A DNA stretch of 64,000 bases. Origin: Brassica napus. Lineage: Eukaryota; Streptophyta; Magnoliopsida; Brassicales; Brassicaceae. The position numbers were made by a program, and so were the translations under genes. A model generated the notes under the pieces. It searched no databases. It saw nothing but the letters and a program-made list of their open reading frames with translations, and was not told the DNA's origin. How positions within the stretch are numbered: position 1 is the stretch's first letter; each line of letters starts with the position of its first letter. The DNA is taken from positions 16,043 through 80,042 of the forward strand of contig NW_026016906.1 of assembly GCF_020379485.1 (NCBI RefSeq), in the 5' to 3' direction. Below are positions 1-10,240 of this stretch, piece after piece.

Positions 1-40
1 AACTCCTCCCCTGCCTTGGTCGTTTTCATCATCTCCTCCA

Positions 41-115
41 TTCTCTCTCTCTTTCTCTCTCCTTCTCTCTTTCTCTCTGCGGCTGCCTCAGTTTCTCTTT
101 AGGGTTTTCTCTCGC
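41..115. repeat. CT-rich (pyrimidine) tract
   Basis: The first 115 bases are dominated by CTCTCT and TTTCTC runs, followed by poly-T and a short (TA)n run at about 249-271. Such tracts are common in plant 5' leaders, so a gene upstream of or overlapping the window edge is possible. No convincing coding exon follows: the small ORF at 230-412 begins in the low-complexity run. I see no gene in 1-840. Confidence 0.4.
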
Positions 116-840
116 CTCACAACCCTCTATCATTTATCTTAACTTATTAACGGGGTTTTGTTTTTTTTTGTTTTTTTTTCTCGTTTTTTTTTTTTTTTGT
201 TGTGTGGGTTTTATAAATAAATTTTAAATATGTGTATGTTTTTTTATTTATATATATATATATATATATATCAGAACGGCTTTTTCTTTATATATCAATT
301 TTTCTTCTTTTTTATATATCAAATTAAAATGGAAAAAAAGATACAAAACTACGTGGCTCTAGCCATTTCATGGGTTGAGGAAGCTGCAACATTGCCAACA
401 AGTACTATTTAACCAGTTCATAAGTTGTGTATGAACTTGTGAATTATCAGTTCGAACTAAATGCTACTATAAAATCTCTATTTCATGGGAATTTTAGGAG
501 ATTGCATTCTCTATATTTTCAAATCAGTAAACGTAACAAAAAATTAGAATGTTTTTGATTTAGTATCTTTTTAGGTAACTATATACTTGGGAGAAGGCTG
601 GTACTACGATTTACCTCACACACACACACTTTGATCGCAATTCTCCACCTGATTTCTATACAAGGGTATACAAATGTATTTGCAACAAAAATGTTTATGG
701 CCCCCAACATTTCAGGGATGCTATATTATAGATATCTAAGTGACATAACATAACACTTCTGATATTTTTCCACTCATGAACTGAAATTGGCTATGCATAT
801 AGGGAGAAAGTTCAGAATAGAGATCCTTTATTTTATTTTT

Positions 841-1130
841 TTAACGCTGGATATATTATGCTATTACAAATTTAGAGAAATATTACAGACGATTCTACAG
901 TCGACAATTCTACCTGCATTATGAAGATTCACGTCTGACTGCATCACCTGAGCTGTCCTATCGGAACCACCCTTGACGGTACTTCTTGCGCCATGCTGCA
1001 AATCTCTTATAAGCGGTTCCTCCTTTAATTTGCATAATTCTGCTTTTTCCGGGAATCGAAACACAGACCTCCTACTGTGAAAGCATCAATGAATCCTTGG
1101 TCAAACCACTAGACCAAAGGAGCTTCCACA
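841..1130 (-). mobile_element. tRNA-derived SINE, minus strand
   Basis: Read on the minus strand from about 1130, the element opens with a tRNA-like head. A box A match (GGTCTAGTGG) lies near 1110, and a box B match (GTTTCGATTCCC) lies about 55 bases further on near 1050. It ends in an A-rich tail, seen as a T-run at about 832-841 on the plus strand. A direct repeat, AGAGATCCTTTATTT, lies at both edges (about 818-832 and 1131-1147) and looks like the target-site duplication. The head, tail and duplication together identify a Pol III retroposon about 290 bp long, typical of Brassicaceae SINEs. I do not assign a named family. Confidence 0.75.
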
Positions 1131-1147
1131 AGAGATCCTTTATTTAT

Positions 1148-2160
1148 TTTTTATTTTTTGAAACAAACCTTTATTTATATTTTCTTTCTATGAAAATAGT
1201 TCACTACTCTGATTTGTATTCAATTATACATAAGATCTGGGGAAAGGGAAACTAATCTTATATCTGGAGCAACATAATTCCCTCTCAAATTGAAATATCT
1301 CTGATGACTCATAATATTTATCTCATACATGTAAAGCATTTTCTTCTTTTTTTTGTGTGATGATTGCTGATCATAGCTACCTTGTCTAGTTGTCTTCTCT
1401 ATGAATGAAGAAGCAGATTCATTGTCTTCCTCCGTACTAGAAAAAAAGTATTAGGCAATGTTGACGTTTTATCTGTGGAAACTTTATGTGATCATCAGTT
1501 GCATGAAATGTCTGAATCTGCTGGCATGATTTTAGTCCAATCCTTGCATGGACTCATCACGTATATTATATTTCAGATAGATGTGTGTGACACAAAGCAT
1601 TTCTTTTCCCTCCTACTTCCCTCTGTAAGAAACCTTAGAGTTCACCACTTTTTGGCTACTATGTGATAGTTTTATACAACAAATGCTTTTTTATTCATGC
1701 AAGACACGTGAGATTGTAAATGAGCTAAGACAAGCGCGTTTGACCAAAGTGCTGCTCTTCTTGTTCAAGTTCTTCTCACTGGGTAGCGTTCTTATCCTAT
1801 TCGTTTATTACATCTTAAGATGCTTGGAAAGGAAGATACTTGGTTCTTTCTGTGATAGGTTTCAGGACTAGTAGTAAATGACATTCAAGAACCGAAGTTA
1901 GTCTGATCTAGGACGGTTCCACAGACAGTGATGGGAAGATCTAGCCATAAAGAAAATGAGACGTGGAGGACTCTCATTGGAGCTGGTCAAAGAGAGTAGT
2001 CTCCTTACATTTACTCCACTATTAATGATTTTATTTATGTAACCTATTGTCGGGCGAGTAACCACATCTTTGGGAAAGTTCGGTTTTATGGTTAAGATAA
2101 GATAAGCCTCTGGGGGTACTATGTCATATGTGCATATAATGTTCCACCGTCTGTAAAAAC
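1148..2160. other. Spacer without a recognisable gene
   Basis: Two short plus-strand ORFs (1475-1666 and 1683-1871) lie here; the second reads as a hydrophobic, possibly membrane-spanning stretch. I recognise no family in either. They may be pieces of an unannotated or decayed gene, or chance ORFs. Confidence 0.3.
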
Positions 2161-2193
2161 TAAATTAAAAAAAAAAACAATAGTTTAGCTTAT

Positions 2194-2283
2194 TGGGCAT
2201 CAACTTAAGTCCAAATATTAAAAGAAATTAAAACCTATATTGGGCTAAGAGTTTTGGGCCCATAGTGGAAATAGAAAACCCTA
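2194..2283 (+). promoter_or_regulatory. Site II motifs and telo box of the eL18 promoter
   Basis: TGGGCA (2194-2199), TGGGCT (2241-2246) and TGGGCC (2255-2260, within a GGGCCCA palindrome) are followed by a telo box, AAACCCTA, at 2276-2283. The ATG at 2364 is about 80 bases downstream. Site II motifs (bound by TCP factors) paired with a telo box are the standard arrangement in plant ribosomal protein promoters and drive expression in dividing cells. The motifs are read directly; their use here is inferred. Confidence 0.8.
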
Positions 2284-2363
2284 CAAAATCAAAGCTTAGA
2301 TTCATCACTCTCTTGCAGAATCTTCGACCGCGGCGGCACCACCACATCCCCAGGGAGGCCATA

Positions 2364-3283
<920 letters not shown>

Positions 3284-3771
3284 GGACATTGTCTGCGTCT
3301 TTGAACTTGTTTCTAGAGTGTTGTTGCTTCTTGACTTTTGTTATAGAATCGTGTCTTTTGTTGCCATTTTCAGACAATATTTTAAGATTGTCTCTACTGG
3401 ATTAATTGTGTACTTATTGCACATTGTGCTGCACCATGGATACAAACCAAACTGACTTTAGGTTTTGTTTCTTGGTTCATATTGCACACTCAAACACAAA
3501 CATTTTGATTTGCATAGTTTAATTTCTTTTAAAATTAAATAAGTGAATAAAAAAATAGCAGCTAGCGCATATTACATACTAATGGATTAAATTTTACATA
3601 ATGGTTATTACAATTAAGTTTTGTAAACGACATCTTTAATGTATTGCGGATATTAAACATGAGCTTCAAGGCTAAACATTAATCCCAACAATTGTGAAAA
3701 TTTGTTTGTTTCCAGGTTGTCTTTAATTAACGTAAGAAAAAACAAATTATATTGCAACTTAACCGATTCTT
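3284..3771. other. Convergent 3' spacer between RPL18 and the PME gene
   Basis: This AT-rich spacer holds the 3' UTRs of the two convergent genes. I see no gene, RNA or repeat of note in it. Confidence 0.5.
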
Positions 3772-6220
3772 TTAGTCAGTTAAAACCATGGTTCTCTTGG
3801 TAGAACCTTCCGGGGCAGCTGCTGGAGAAACCGAGCCAGCACCACTTGTGTCCGGGAAAGAAGAGAAATCTGGAGCAGCCGAGCCGCTAGGGGTAGTGGT
3901 TGCAGCGTTGGGGTCAGCAGCCAAGAGGCCAGGAGTGTACGGTACACCTTTGCCCGGAACCCAAACATCACCTTGGATGTACTGATCAGGTGTGAAACTG
4001 AGAATCTCCTCATCGCTCAGTGTCTTGATTCCAGGCCAAGTAACCCTGCCTGCAAGGGCTGCTCCAGGTCCAATGTTCTGTACTTCAGAGTAGAACAATG
4101 TGTCAAGACCGAAGTTTCCAAGCCACGGTTGCCATCCTTGGGGTTGAATAAAATCAGGAATAAAAGTGTTCATAATAATAGTTCTCGAGTACTCCTTCCA
4201 CGGCCTTCCTAAATAGGCTTTGCTAGTTTCCTTGACTGCCAAGTAATCCGGTTCGCCAGCAATAGTGCAACCTTGGAACACAAATCCAGTTGACTCCCTC
4301 GCGTCTTTACGACCATGAGCTGTGATAGGGCACGCCTGGTTCGGGAGTGGCTTCCTCACCAATAAAGTACAGTTCTGGAATACAGCAGCTGCGTCTCCAA
4401 AGAGGAAATCAATGGTGCCAGAGATGGTGCAATCTCGGTAGAATTGACGGTGGGAGTGAGCGTAGAGCGTGTCTTGGTAACCATCGAATCTACAGTTAAA
4501 AAATATGGACTCGTCTGACTGAACCCTAACCGCAACGGCTTGATGTTTGATGGCACCGGCAGTGTTTACAAACCCTATGTTCTTGGCAATGAAGTAGTCT
4601 CCAATGATGGCTGCAATAACCATTACATGCATTAACATATATGACTTCTAAGTACAAATAATCAAGTATATACAATGTTCAAGATAGGCATGCGCAGAAA
4701 AAACCAGAACGAACCAAAACCGGAATTGGACCAAACCCTTTATTATCTGAACAATTTATACATTTCTATATCCAAAATAAACGAACCAAGAACATATACC
4801 CAAAATAATTTTAAAATCTATGAAAACTATCCAAAAATATCTGAATTACTAGAAACTATCCATTTTTTGTCCGAAATATCTAAAATAATCCAAATTTTTT
4901 TTGTTATTTCAGTCTTTTTCGGATATTTTGGCTAGTTATTACGCGAACCAAAAAAGTATATCCGAAAAATAAGGTATCAAACTATTCTCGGGTATTTTTT
5001 GGATATTTATATCAATATTTGAAGAACCGAAAATTGCAAATATACTAATTGGATCCTCTAGACTCCTATCCAATACCCAAATACGCAAACCGAACTGATA
5101 TCCGCAATGCCAAAGGCTAGTTCAAGAAATAGTTATGCCGTAAGTAGGAGATTTATAAGAAATCATTGATTAGATCGATTTTAAGAACATTAGATTAGAT
5201 ATATATCTTACCAACAGTGGCAGTACGATAGGTAGTGATACCGTCCTTGTAATTCTTGCTACCGGAGATGATGGTTTTGTCAGGACCATCACCGATGAAC
5301 ACAAGGTGAGTCATGCTCTTGTTGACTTGCACATACTCCTTGTAGACTCCAGCCTTAATGTGAACCACAAAGGTTGTATTCTTCTTCTTGGGAACGAACT
5401 TCATCGCGTCGTTGATCGTTGTATACTGACCGCTCCCGTCCTGAGCCACCACAATATCAGCCTTCGCATCCGAATACCCCTCAGCAGCCTGCAAGAGGCT
5501 CCTCCCTCTCTGGTCCACCCACGAGGGGATATCTTGAGACAGAAGCCTTCTACTGTTCAGCTCGGGAATCCCCATTTGTCCGACAAAACTCGACATCTCG
5601 CTGATGATCGCTAGCCCATTGTGGGTCAGCTCGATAGCTGTTTTCAAGGCCTTCTTCATTGTCTCTCCGGCTTTCCCTTGTGTCCCTTGAAACCCTTCGA
5701 GGCAAGTCTCCTCGTGGCTTATCGCCGCGCTGAGCCAAATCCTAAGATTGATCAAAGCCTCGTCGAGCAAATGGAACTCGAACTTCCCTAGCTCCTCGAA
5801 AGAGTTGCTGAGCTCTCCCAAGGCGTAGTCCATCAGCTCCTTGCACTGATCAAGAGCCATCCTCGTCCTCGGATCCTTCTGAAGGTCCATCATGGTCTGC
5901 GACTTCTTGGCAGCGTCGGTGATCTGCTTCATCGTGACGCTAAACGCGGTTTTAACCAACTCCATTGGATCGGTTGTGTTGTGACCATTCTTGAGAAGAG
6001 TGTCTTCGCATGTCTTTTTGTAATCCGTTGGTGCGCATACGTCCTTAACGGCCTTGACGGAAGCGGCTAGCTCTCCGTTACTTTTAGAGTCGCCGTTTGC
6101 TTCGTTCTTGTTGAGGCTGATGGTAACGGCGACGATCATTGAGATGAGCAGAACGGAGGAGATTAAAATAACAGCGTACCTCCTCTTCTTCTTGGAATCA
6201 TCGTCGTACCTGTACGACAT
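3772..6220 (-). CDS. PME21: Type I pectinesterase with PMEI pro-region (PME21/PME28 clade)
   Basis: The enzyme de-esterifies homogalacturonan in the cell wall. Two exons, 6220-5212 and 4610-3772, flank a 601-bp intron and encode 615 residues. Features in order: a short basic cytosolic tail, a signal-anchor at residues ~15-36, a PMEI-like pro-region at ~55-215, processing motifs RRLL (224-227) and RGRSLL (238-243), then the catalytic domain. The catalytic set is complete: Q360 in QAVAV, Q382 and D383 in GYQDTLY, D404 in DFLFG and R472 in LGRPW. A Ser/Pro/Ala-rich C-terminal tail of ~45 residues follows. The sequence closely resembles Arabidopsis PME21 (At3g05610) and PME28, which I recall as flower- or pollen-enriched; expression here is inferred. 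It looks intact, but the intron holds a degenerate repeat. The neighbouring Arabidopsis PME (At3g05620) is absent. Confidence 0.93.
4683..5125. repeat. Degenerate ACCGAAC-rich element in the PME intron
   Basis: The PME intron contains diverged runs of AACCAAAACCGG and ACCGAAC type. It has a GGCATGCGC-like left end (about 4687) and a GCAATGCCAAAGGCTAG right end (about 5105-5121) that are imperfect inverted matches. It resembles the better-preserved element at 7529-8282 and is probably an old non-autonomous hAT-type copy. The ends are not certain. Confidence 0.4.
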
Positions 6221-7528
6221 ATCCTTGTTTTTTTTTTTTGCTTACAGTAAATGTTCTTTTGATTGTTGGATTATATTTTATCAAACTGTTGTTGAACTTG
6301 AACAGCTCTGAAGATGTTTTGTTTAAAAATATTAGAGCTGTTCGTTGTTCTTTTTCGAGAAAATGGGATTGTGAGTTTTATGGACTCATCCTTTGAAGGT
6401 TACGTAGCGTCCTTGGAAGTGTGCATCTGTTCACATAATTGTCGTGATGGCATTTTTTTATAACTGAAACGACAAATTAAGAGTTGGTTATAAGTGTTGC
6501 TCTGTTTTATGAGGTTTGGCGGGAAATACGGCTAGTGAGAAACTGTTGAAAAAGATAAAGATTAGTTTATTGTCTTCTCTGTTTCGTCAAAGTTTCTAAA
6601 TTGAGAAAATAATTAAATCTTATTCCTCGTTTTTGTTTGTTTGTTTGTTTGTTGATGTTCTAACCAGAATAATCAGTGTCTCAATCGTGTTGAATAGCCT
6701 ACTCATTGCTATTCAAACTCTTTTACACAGATGTTTTTTATTTGAGGTCATGTCATTTGTTCTGTTTTATATTCTAGAATCAATGTGAGATTTTAAACAT
6801 ATCATATGTGCACATGATTTAGATGTATATATAGTCGTATGTATTTGTATAGAATAATGTGTATGAATGTTTCTTAGGAAGAAACTGAAAGTGGAAAAGG
6901 TATATATGTTTTCACTGCATTGAAAATTTGTGTTTGGTTCTTGACTATATAGATGATTAGGAAGACTTAATTAGTCAACTTAAAGGAGCTACTGCTATCT
7001 TTAATTTTATGTCAACATGTACCAATGCCATTGATCTTATATATTACTTTCTTTCTAATTTTGATTACAAAACACTTTCACATAGATCATGGAGCTATCT
7101 GTTATCTTTAATTCTGAACCTGGTCCGCTGTTCTTAAACTGCATGATACAATGTCTTCAAAACGATATTTGTTGACATCTATTATTCTTCAAGAACAAAC
7201 AGCCTAGTCTATGCAACTCAAGCAATCTTGTGAAGTTTCTCGTCTTAAGGTAAACCAGAAAATGCATAGTTTCATATAACCGCAGCTTGTGGATCTCCAT
7301 ATAGACAAAGGTTTGAATCCCAAGTCCCTACAGCACATACTCAGAGCAATCAGAATGAAGATATACTTTGTTTGAAACGGTTTATGAGTTTGTAGAGCTT
7401 TTCATTAGTTGTTTCAAGGCCCAAATTGGGAAGTATTAGCCCATTAAAAGTTGGCTTCAGTTTTCCGAACTTTAATTCTGGTGTACATACTACTACTAAA
7501 GAATGTTTGCTATTATGACATTATTATT
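6221..7528. other. Upstream region of the PME gene
   Basis: This 1.3-kb AT-rich spacer should contain the PME promoter and leader (minus strand). A (TTTG)n run lies near 6632-6651. I see no other gene. Confidence 0.45.
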
Positions 7529-8282
7529 TAGGGGTGAGCAAAAAAACCGAACCGAACCGATCTAACCGAACTGACCGAACCGAAACCTATTCGAACCAAA
7601 CCGAAGTCCATTTCAAATGATTCGGTTGAAGATTTTTCCAACCCGAACGGTTCAGTTCAGTTCGGTTTAAACCGAACCGATAAACCGAAGTGTTTTAATA
7701 GTTATTTAAACTAAAAATATTAATAATATCAAGATATTAAAATCCTAAGATTAAGCCCACATAATTTCCTTTTGCACGGAAGAAATCCTAATATAACATA
7801 TACTAATTATTGATTTGTTGCAGGTTTTTTTGATGATATCACATGGAAAATGATTCATTGCAGGTTTTTTTTAATTCTTAATGCTATAAGAGACAACAAA
7901 ATTTGTTTTTTTTTTTTATTTTATTTAGTTAATTTTGGTTTGATTGAATTCTTATAAAGTTATAAACTATATTTGTAACTTTTTAAAAGGTTTTTATTTT
8001 GGTTTTATACTGAATTTAATTTACATACTTAATTTTTTATTATGACCAACGCGATTATTTCATGACAACCATACGTTTATGGTTTACAAACCGAATATGA
8101 ACCGAACCGAAATACAAACCAAATCGAATACAAACCAAACCAAATATAAACTGAACCAAACATAACCGAACATAACCGAACCGAAATCGATCCAAACCAA
8201 ACTAACTATAGTTTACTTCAGCTGGAAAAATTCTAGAACCGAACTAACCAAACCGATAAAATAACCGAAGTGCCCAACCCTA
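7529..8282. mobile_element. Non-autonomous hAT-like element rich in ACCGAAC repeats
   Basis: The element starts TAGGGGTGAGCA and ends TGCCCAACCCTA, which are imperfect terminal inverted repeats. It is flanked by a perfect 8-bp duplication, TTATTATT, at 7521-7528 and 8283-8290, the size made by hAT transposases. Both subterminal zones (about 7546-7690 and 8085-8275) are filled with degenerate ACCGAAC/AACCGAA repeats on the same strand; the core is AT-rich with no ORF. Copies of this kind are common in plants. The 8-bp direct repeat is low complexity, so the class call is moderate. Confidence 0.65.
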
Positions 8283-8302
8283 TTATTATTCTGTTTTGGA
8301 AT

Positions 8303-8355
8303 AATCATCTACAGTTATTCTTCTTTTTTTTGCTAAATCATCTACAGTTATTCTT
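8303..8355 (-). mobile_element. Near-tail-only retroposon insertion with 20-bp duplication
   Basis: AATCATCTACAGTTATTCTT occurs at 8303-8322 and again at 8336-8355. Between the copies is only C, eight T and GCTA, which on the minus strand reads TAGC followed by eight A. That matches the 3' end (TTTAGC plus poly-A) of the LINE at 22779-23165. The simplest reading is a LINE insertion so strongly 5'-truncated that little more than the tail entered. Confidence 0.7.
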
Positions 8356-8468
8356 ACAAAATTGTTTGATGCTTTTCATTATCAATATTTGGATGATGAA
8401 AGTGAAATTTTACTTTACTAACATGAAATGAAAGTGATGGTTCTGTACTTCCCATGTCGTCGTTTTAT

Positions 8469-8529
8469 ACTGCAGGTTGATCGCTGTCAAAAAAAAAAAA
8501 AAAAAAAAAAAAACTGCAGGTTGATCGCT
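8469..8529 (+). mobile_element. Near-tail-only retroposon insertion with 17-bp duplication
   Basis: ACTGCAGGTTGATCGCT occurs at 8469-8485 and 8513-8529. Between them is GTC followed by 24 A. The long perfect direct repeat with only a poly-A between it is the signature of target-primed reverse transcription that stopped almost at once. Confidence 0.75.
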
Positions 8530-8610
8530 TGATAATGAATGCTAATTTAAGTCTCTTTACTGTAAATGTTGATGCGTATACGTTATAATTAATTAAGTGT
8601 TTATTACTTT

Positions 8611-9333
8611 TTATGCAAGAGTAATTCTTGGGTTCACCCCCTAAGGTGAACCTCTTTTTTTTTTTTTGATCAAAGGGTGAACCTCTAGGTTCACCAACCA
8701 ATAGGATTTCATTATTTCAAATTTGATATCTTCTAAAAAAGGAAACAAAATATTGTCAAGTTATATTATGTTTTTAAAATAAAAAGGTAAAAAAAATAAT
8801 AGTTACAAAAAAAAAGTTTTTTTTTAAAAAATATTGTTAACGTCGTCAGCAAAATACTAAACCCTAAATCCTAATCCCTAAACCCTAAATTCTAATCCCT
8901 AAACCCTAAATCCGAAACCCTAAATCCTAATCTCTAAACGCTAAAACATTCAAGGGTTTATGATTTTTGTGTTCAGTGTTTTTGATTTAGAGTTTATGAT
9001 TTATCCAAGGATTTAGGATTTACCCAAGGGTTTAGGATTTATCCAAGGGTTTAGGGTTTTGGATTTAGGGTTTAGGGATTAGAATTTAGGGTTTAGGGAT
9101 TAGGATTTAGGGTTTAGTATTTTGCTGATGACGTTAACAATATTTTTTTTAAAAAAAACTTTTTTTTTGTAACTATTATTTTTTTTACCTTTTTATTTTA
9201 AAAACATAATATAACTTGACAATATTTTGTTTCTTTTTTTTGAAAATATCAAATTTGAAATAATGAAATCTTATTGATTGGTAAACCTAGAGGTTCACCT
9301 TAGGGGGTGAACCCAAGAATTACTCTTATGCAA
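8611..9333. mobile_element. Long foldback MITE with telomere-like core
   Basis: The element spans 8619-9325 and is flanked by an 8-bp duplication, TTATGCAA (8611-8618 and 9326-9333). It starts GAGTAATTCTTGGG and ends with the exact inverse. Almost the whole element is one inverted repeat: the left arm can be followed through a poly-A/T section into an interstitial run of CCCTAAA-like units (about 8870-8945), and the right arm returns through TTTAGGG-like units (about 9000-9118) to the end. The duplication size fits hAT, and Mutator is also possible. The left arm carries a small retroposon insertion at 8656-8675. Confidence 0.8.
8645..8686 (-). mobile_element. Near-tail-only insertion nested in the MITE left arm
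   Basis: GGTGAACCTCT lies at 8645-8655 and again at 8676-8686. Between them is T12 followed by GATCAAAG, on the minus strand CTTTGATC plus a poly-A. The right arm of the MITE has a single GGTGAACCTCT-equivalent at the same place, so the uninterrupted arm serves as the empty-site control and shows that the segment was inserted. Confidence 0.75.
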
Positions 9334-9468
9334 ATAAGGTCAGACAGAATTTTCTTAATCATACAAGTATTTTGTTTGTCATCAATAATTAAATGAACAA
9401 AAGTGTAGGCCGATACACAATCATTTCCTTGTCTAATCACATATATGGATTGAATAAGCTTTTGAGGG

Positions 9469-9508
9469 GAATATTCTGATCTGGTAAAGCACAAAAATAG
9501 GGATATTC
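9469..9508. promoter_or_regulatory. Pair of P1BS (PHR1-binding) motifs upstream of PLDZ2
   Basis: GAATATTC (9469-9476) and GGATATTC (9501-9508) both fit GNATATNC, the site of the phosphate-starvation factor PHR1. They lie 32 bp apart, about 730-770 bp before the ATG. From the literature I recall that the Arabidopsis PLDZ2 promoter has a low-phosphate enhancer built on two P1BS motifs; this pair is its likely counterpart. Confidence 0.65.
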
Positions 9509-10240
9509 TTGTCGTTTGATGCTTGCATGGCATATACTTCGCACAACAGAAACTCTTGTATCAACTAAAAGACCAAATTCTCCCTCGCTACCAAATCATT
9601 ATACATGTTAGATTTTAGTATTTTACCAACAAATACATAAACGTATTTCAAATGGGATGCTAAGAGAAAGTAGACGTACTATAGTTTCACTTATGATTAA
9701 CAGCCTACAGCTGTAGATTAGATTAATTATACTTTATAGTATTGAATAATTCGGTTATAAATAATGTAAATTGCTTATAAGAAATACAAAACAATTAGTG
9801 TAAACCGCTTAGATATACACAGAAATTTCGGAGTTACTTTTGCAAGGCAAAGTCTTAGGGTAAAATAGTCATTATGCTACTTTGTCTAAGACAATGAAAC
9901 CTTGGAGCTCTTGTCCAACTTGGAAACGACGTAATGTTGCTAACCATTTTGCAAAAAATACACGGCAAGAGGTAGACGGAAGTAAGCATATACCATCAAT
10001 CCTCAGCGTACACGTGGCAATAGTCATACCTGTCATCATCTATATTCATTAAAACCTAACGTGACGGAACCACCCCTCCTTCGCCGTTGAATATACTACT
10101 TGTGCCAGACATATTTAAAAACCTTAAACTGTACCCTATATATCCTGTCTATTTGCATTAAATCTGAATTACTCTGATTACTGGAATCTCGGACATGCCA
10201 TCGTGCTAAGAGGCGACGGTGAGGAGGAGGATATTTAGCT

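Noticed and set aside
864..1064. 66-codon minus-strand ORF
   Set aside because: It lies entirely inside the SINE and crosses its box B region.
8870..9118. Interstitial telomere or chromosome end
   Set aside because: The CCCTAAA-like units are degenerate and form the two arms of a transposable element with its own duplication.
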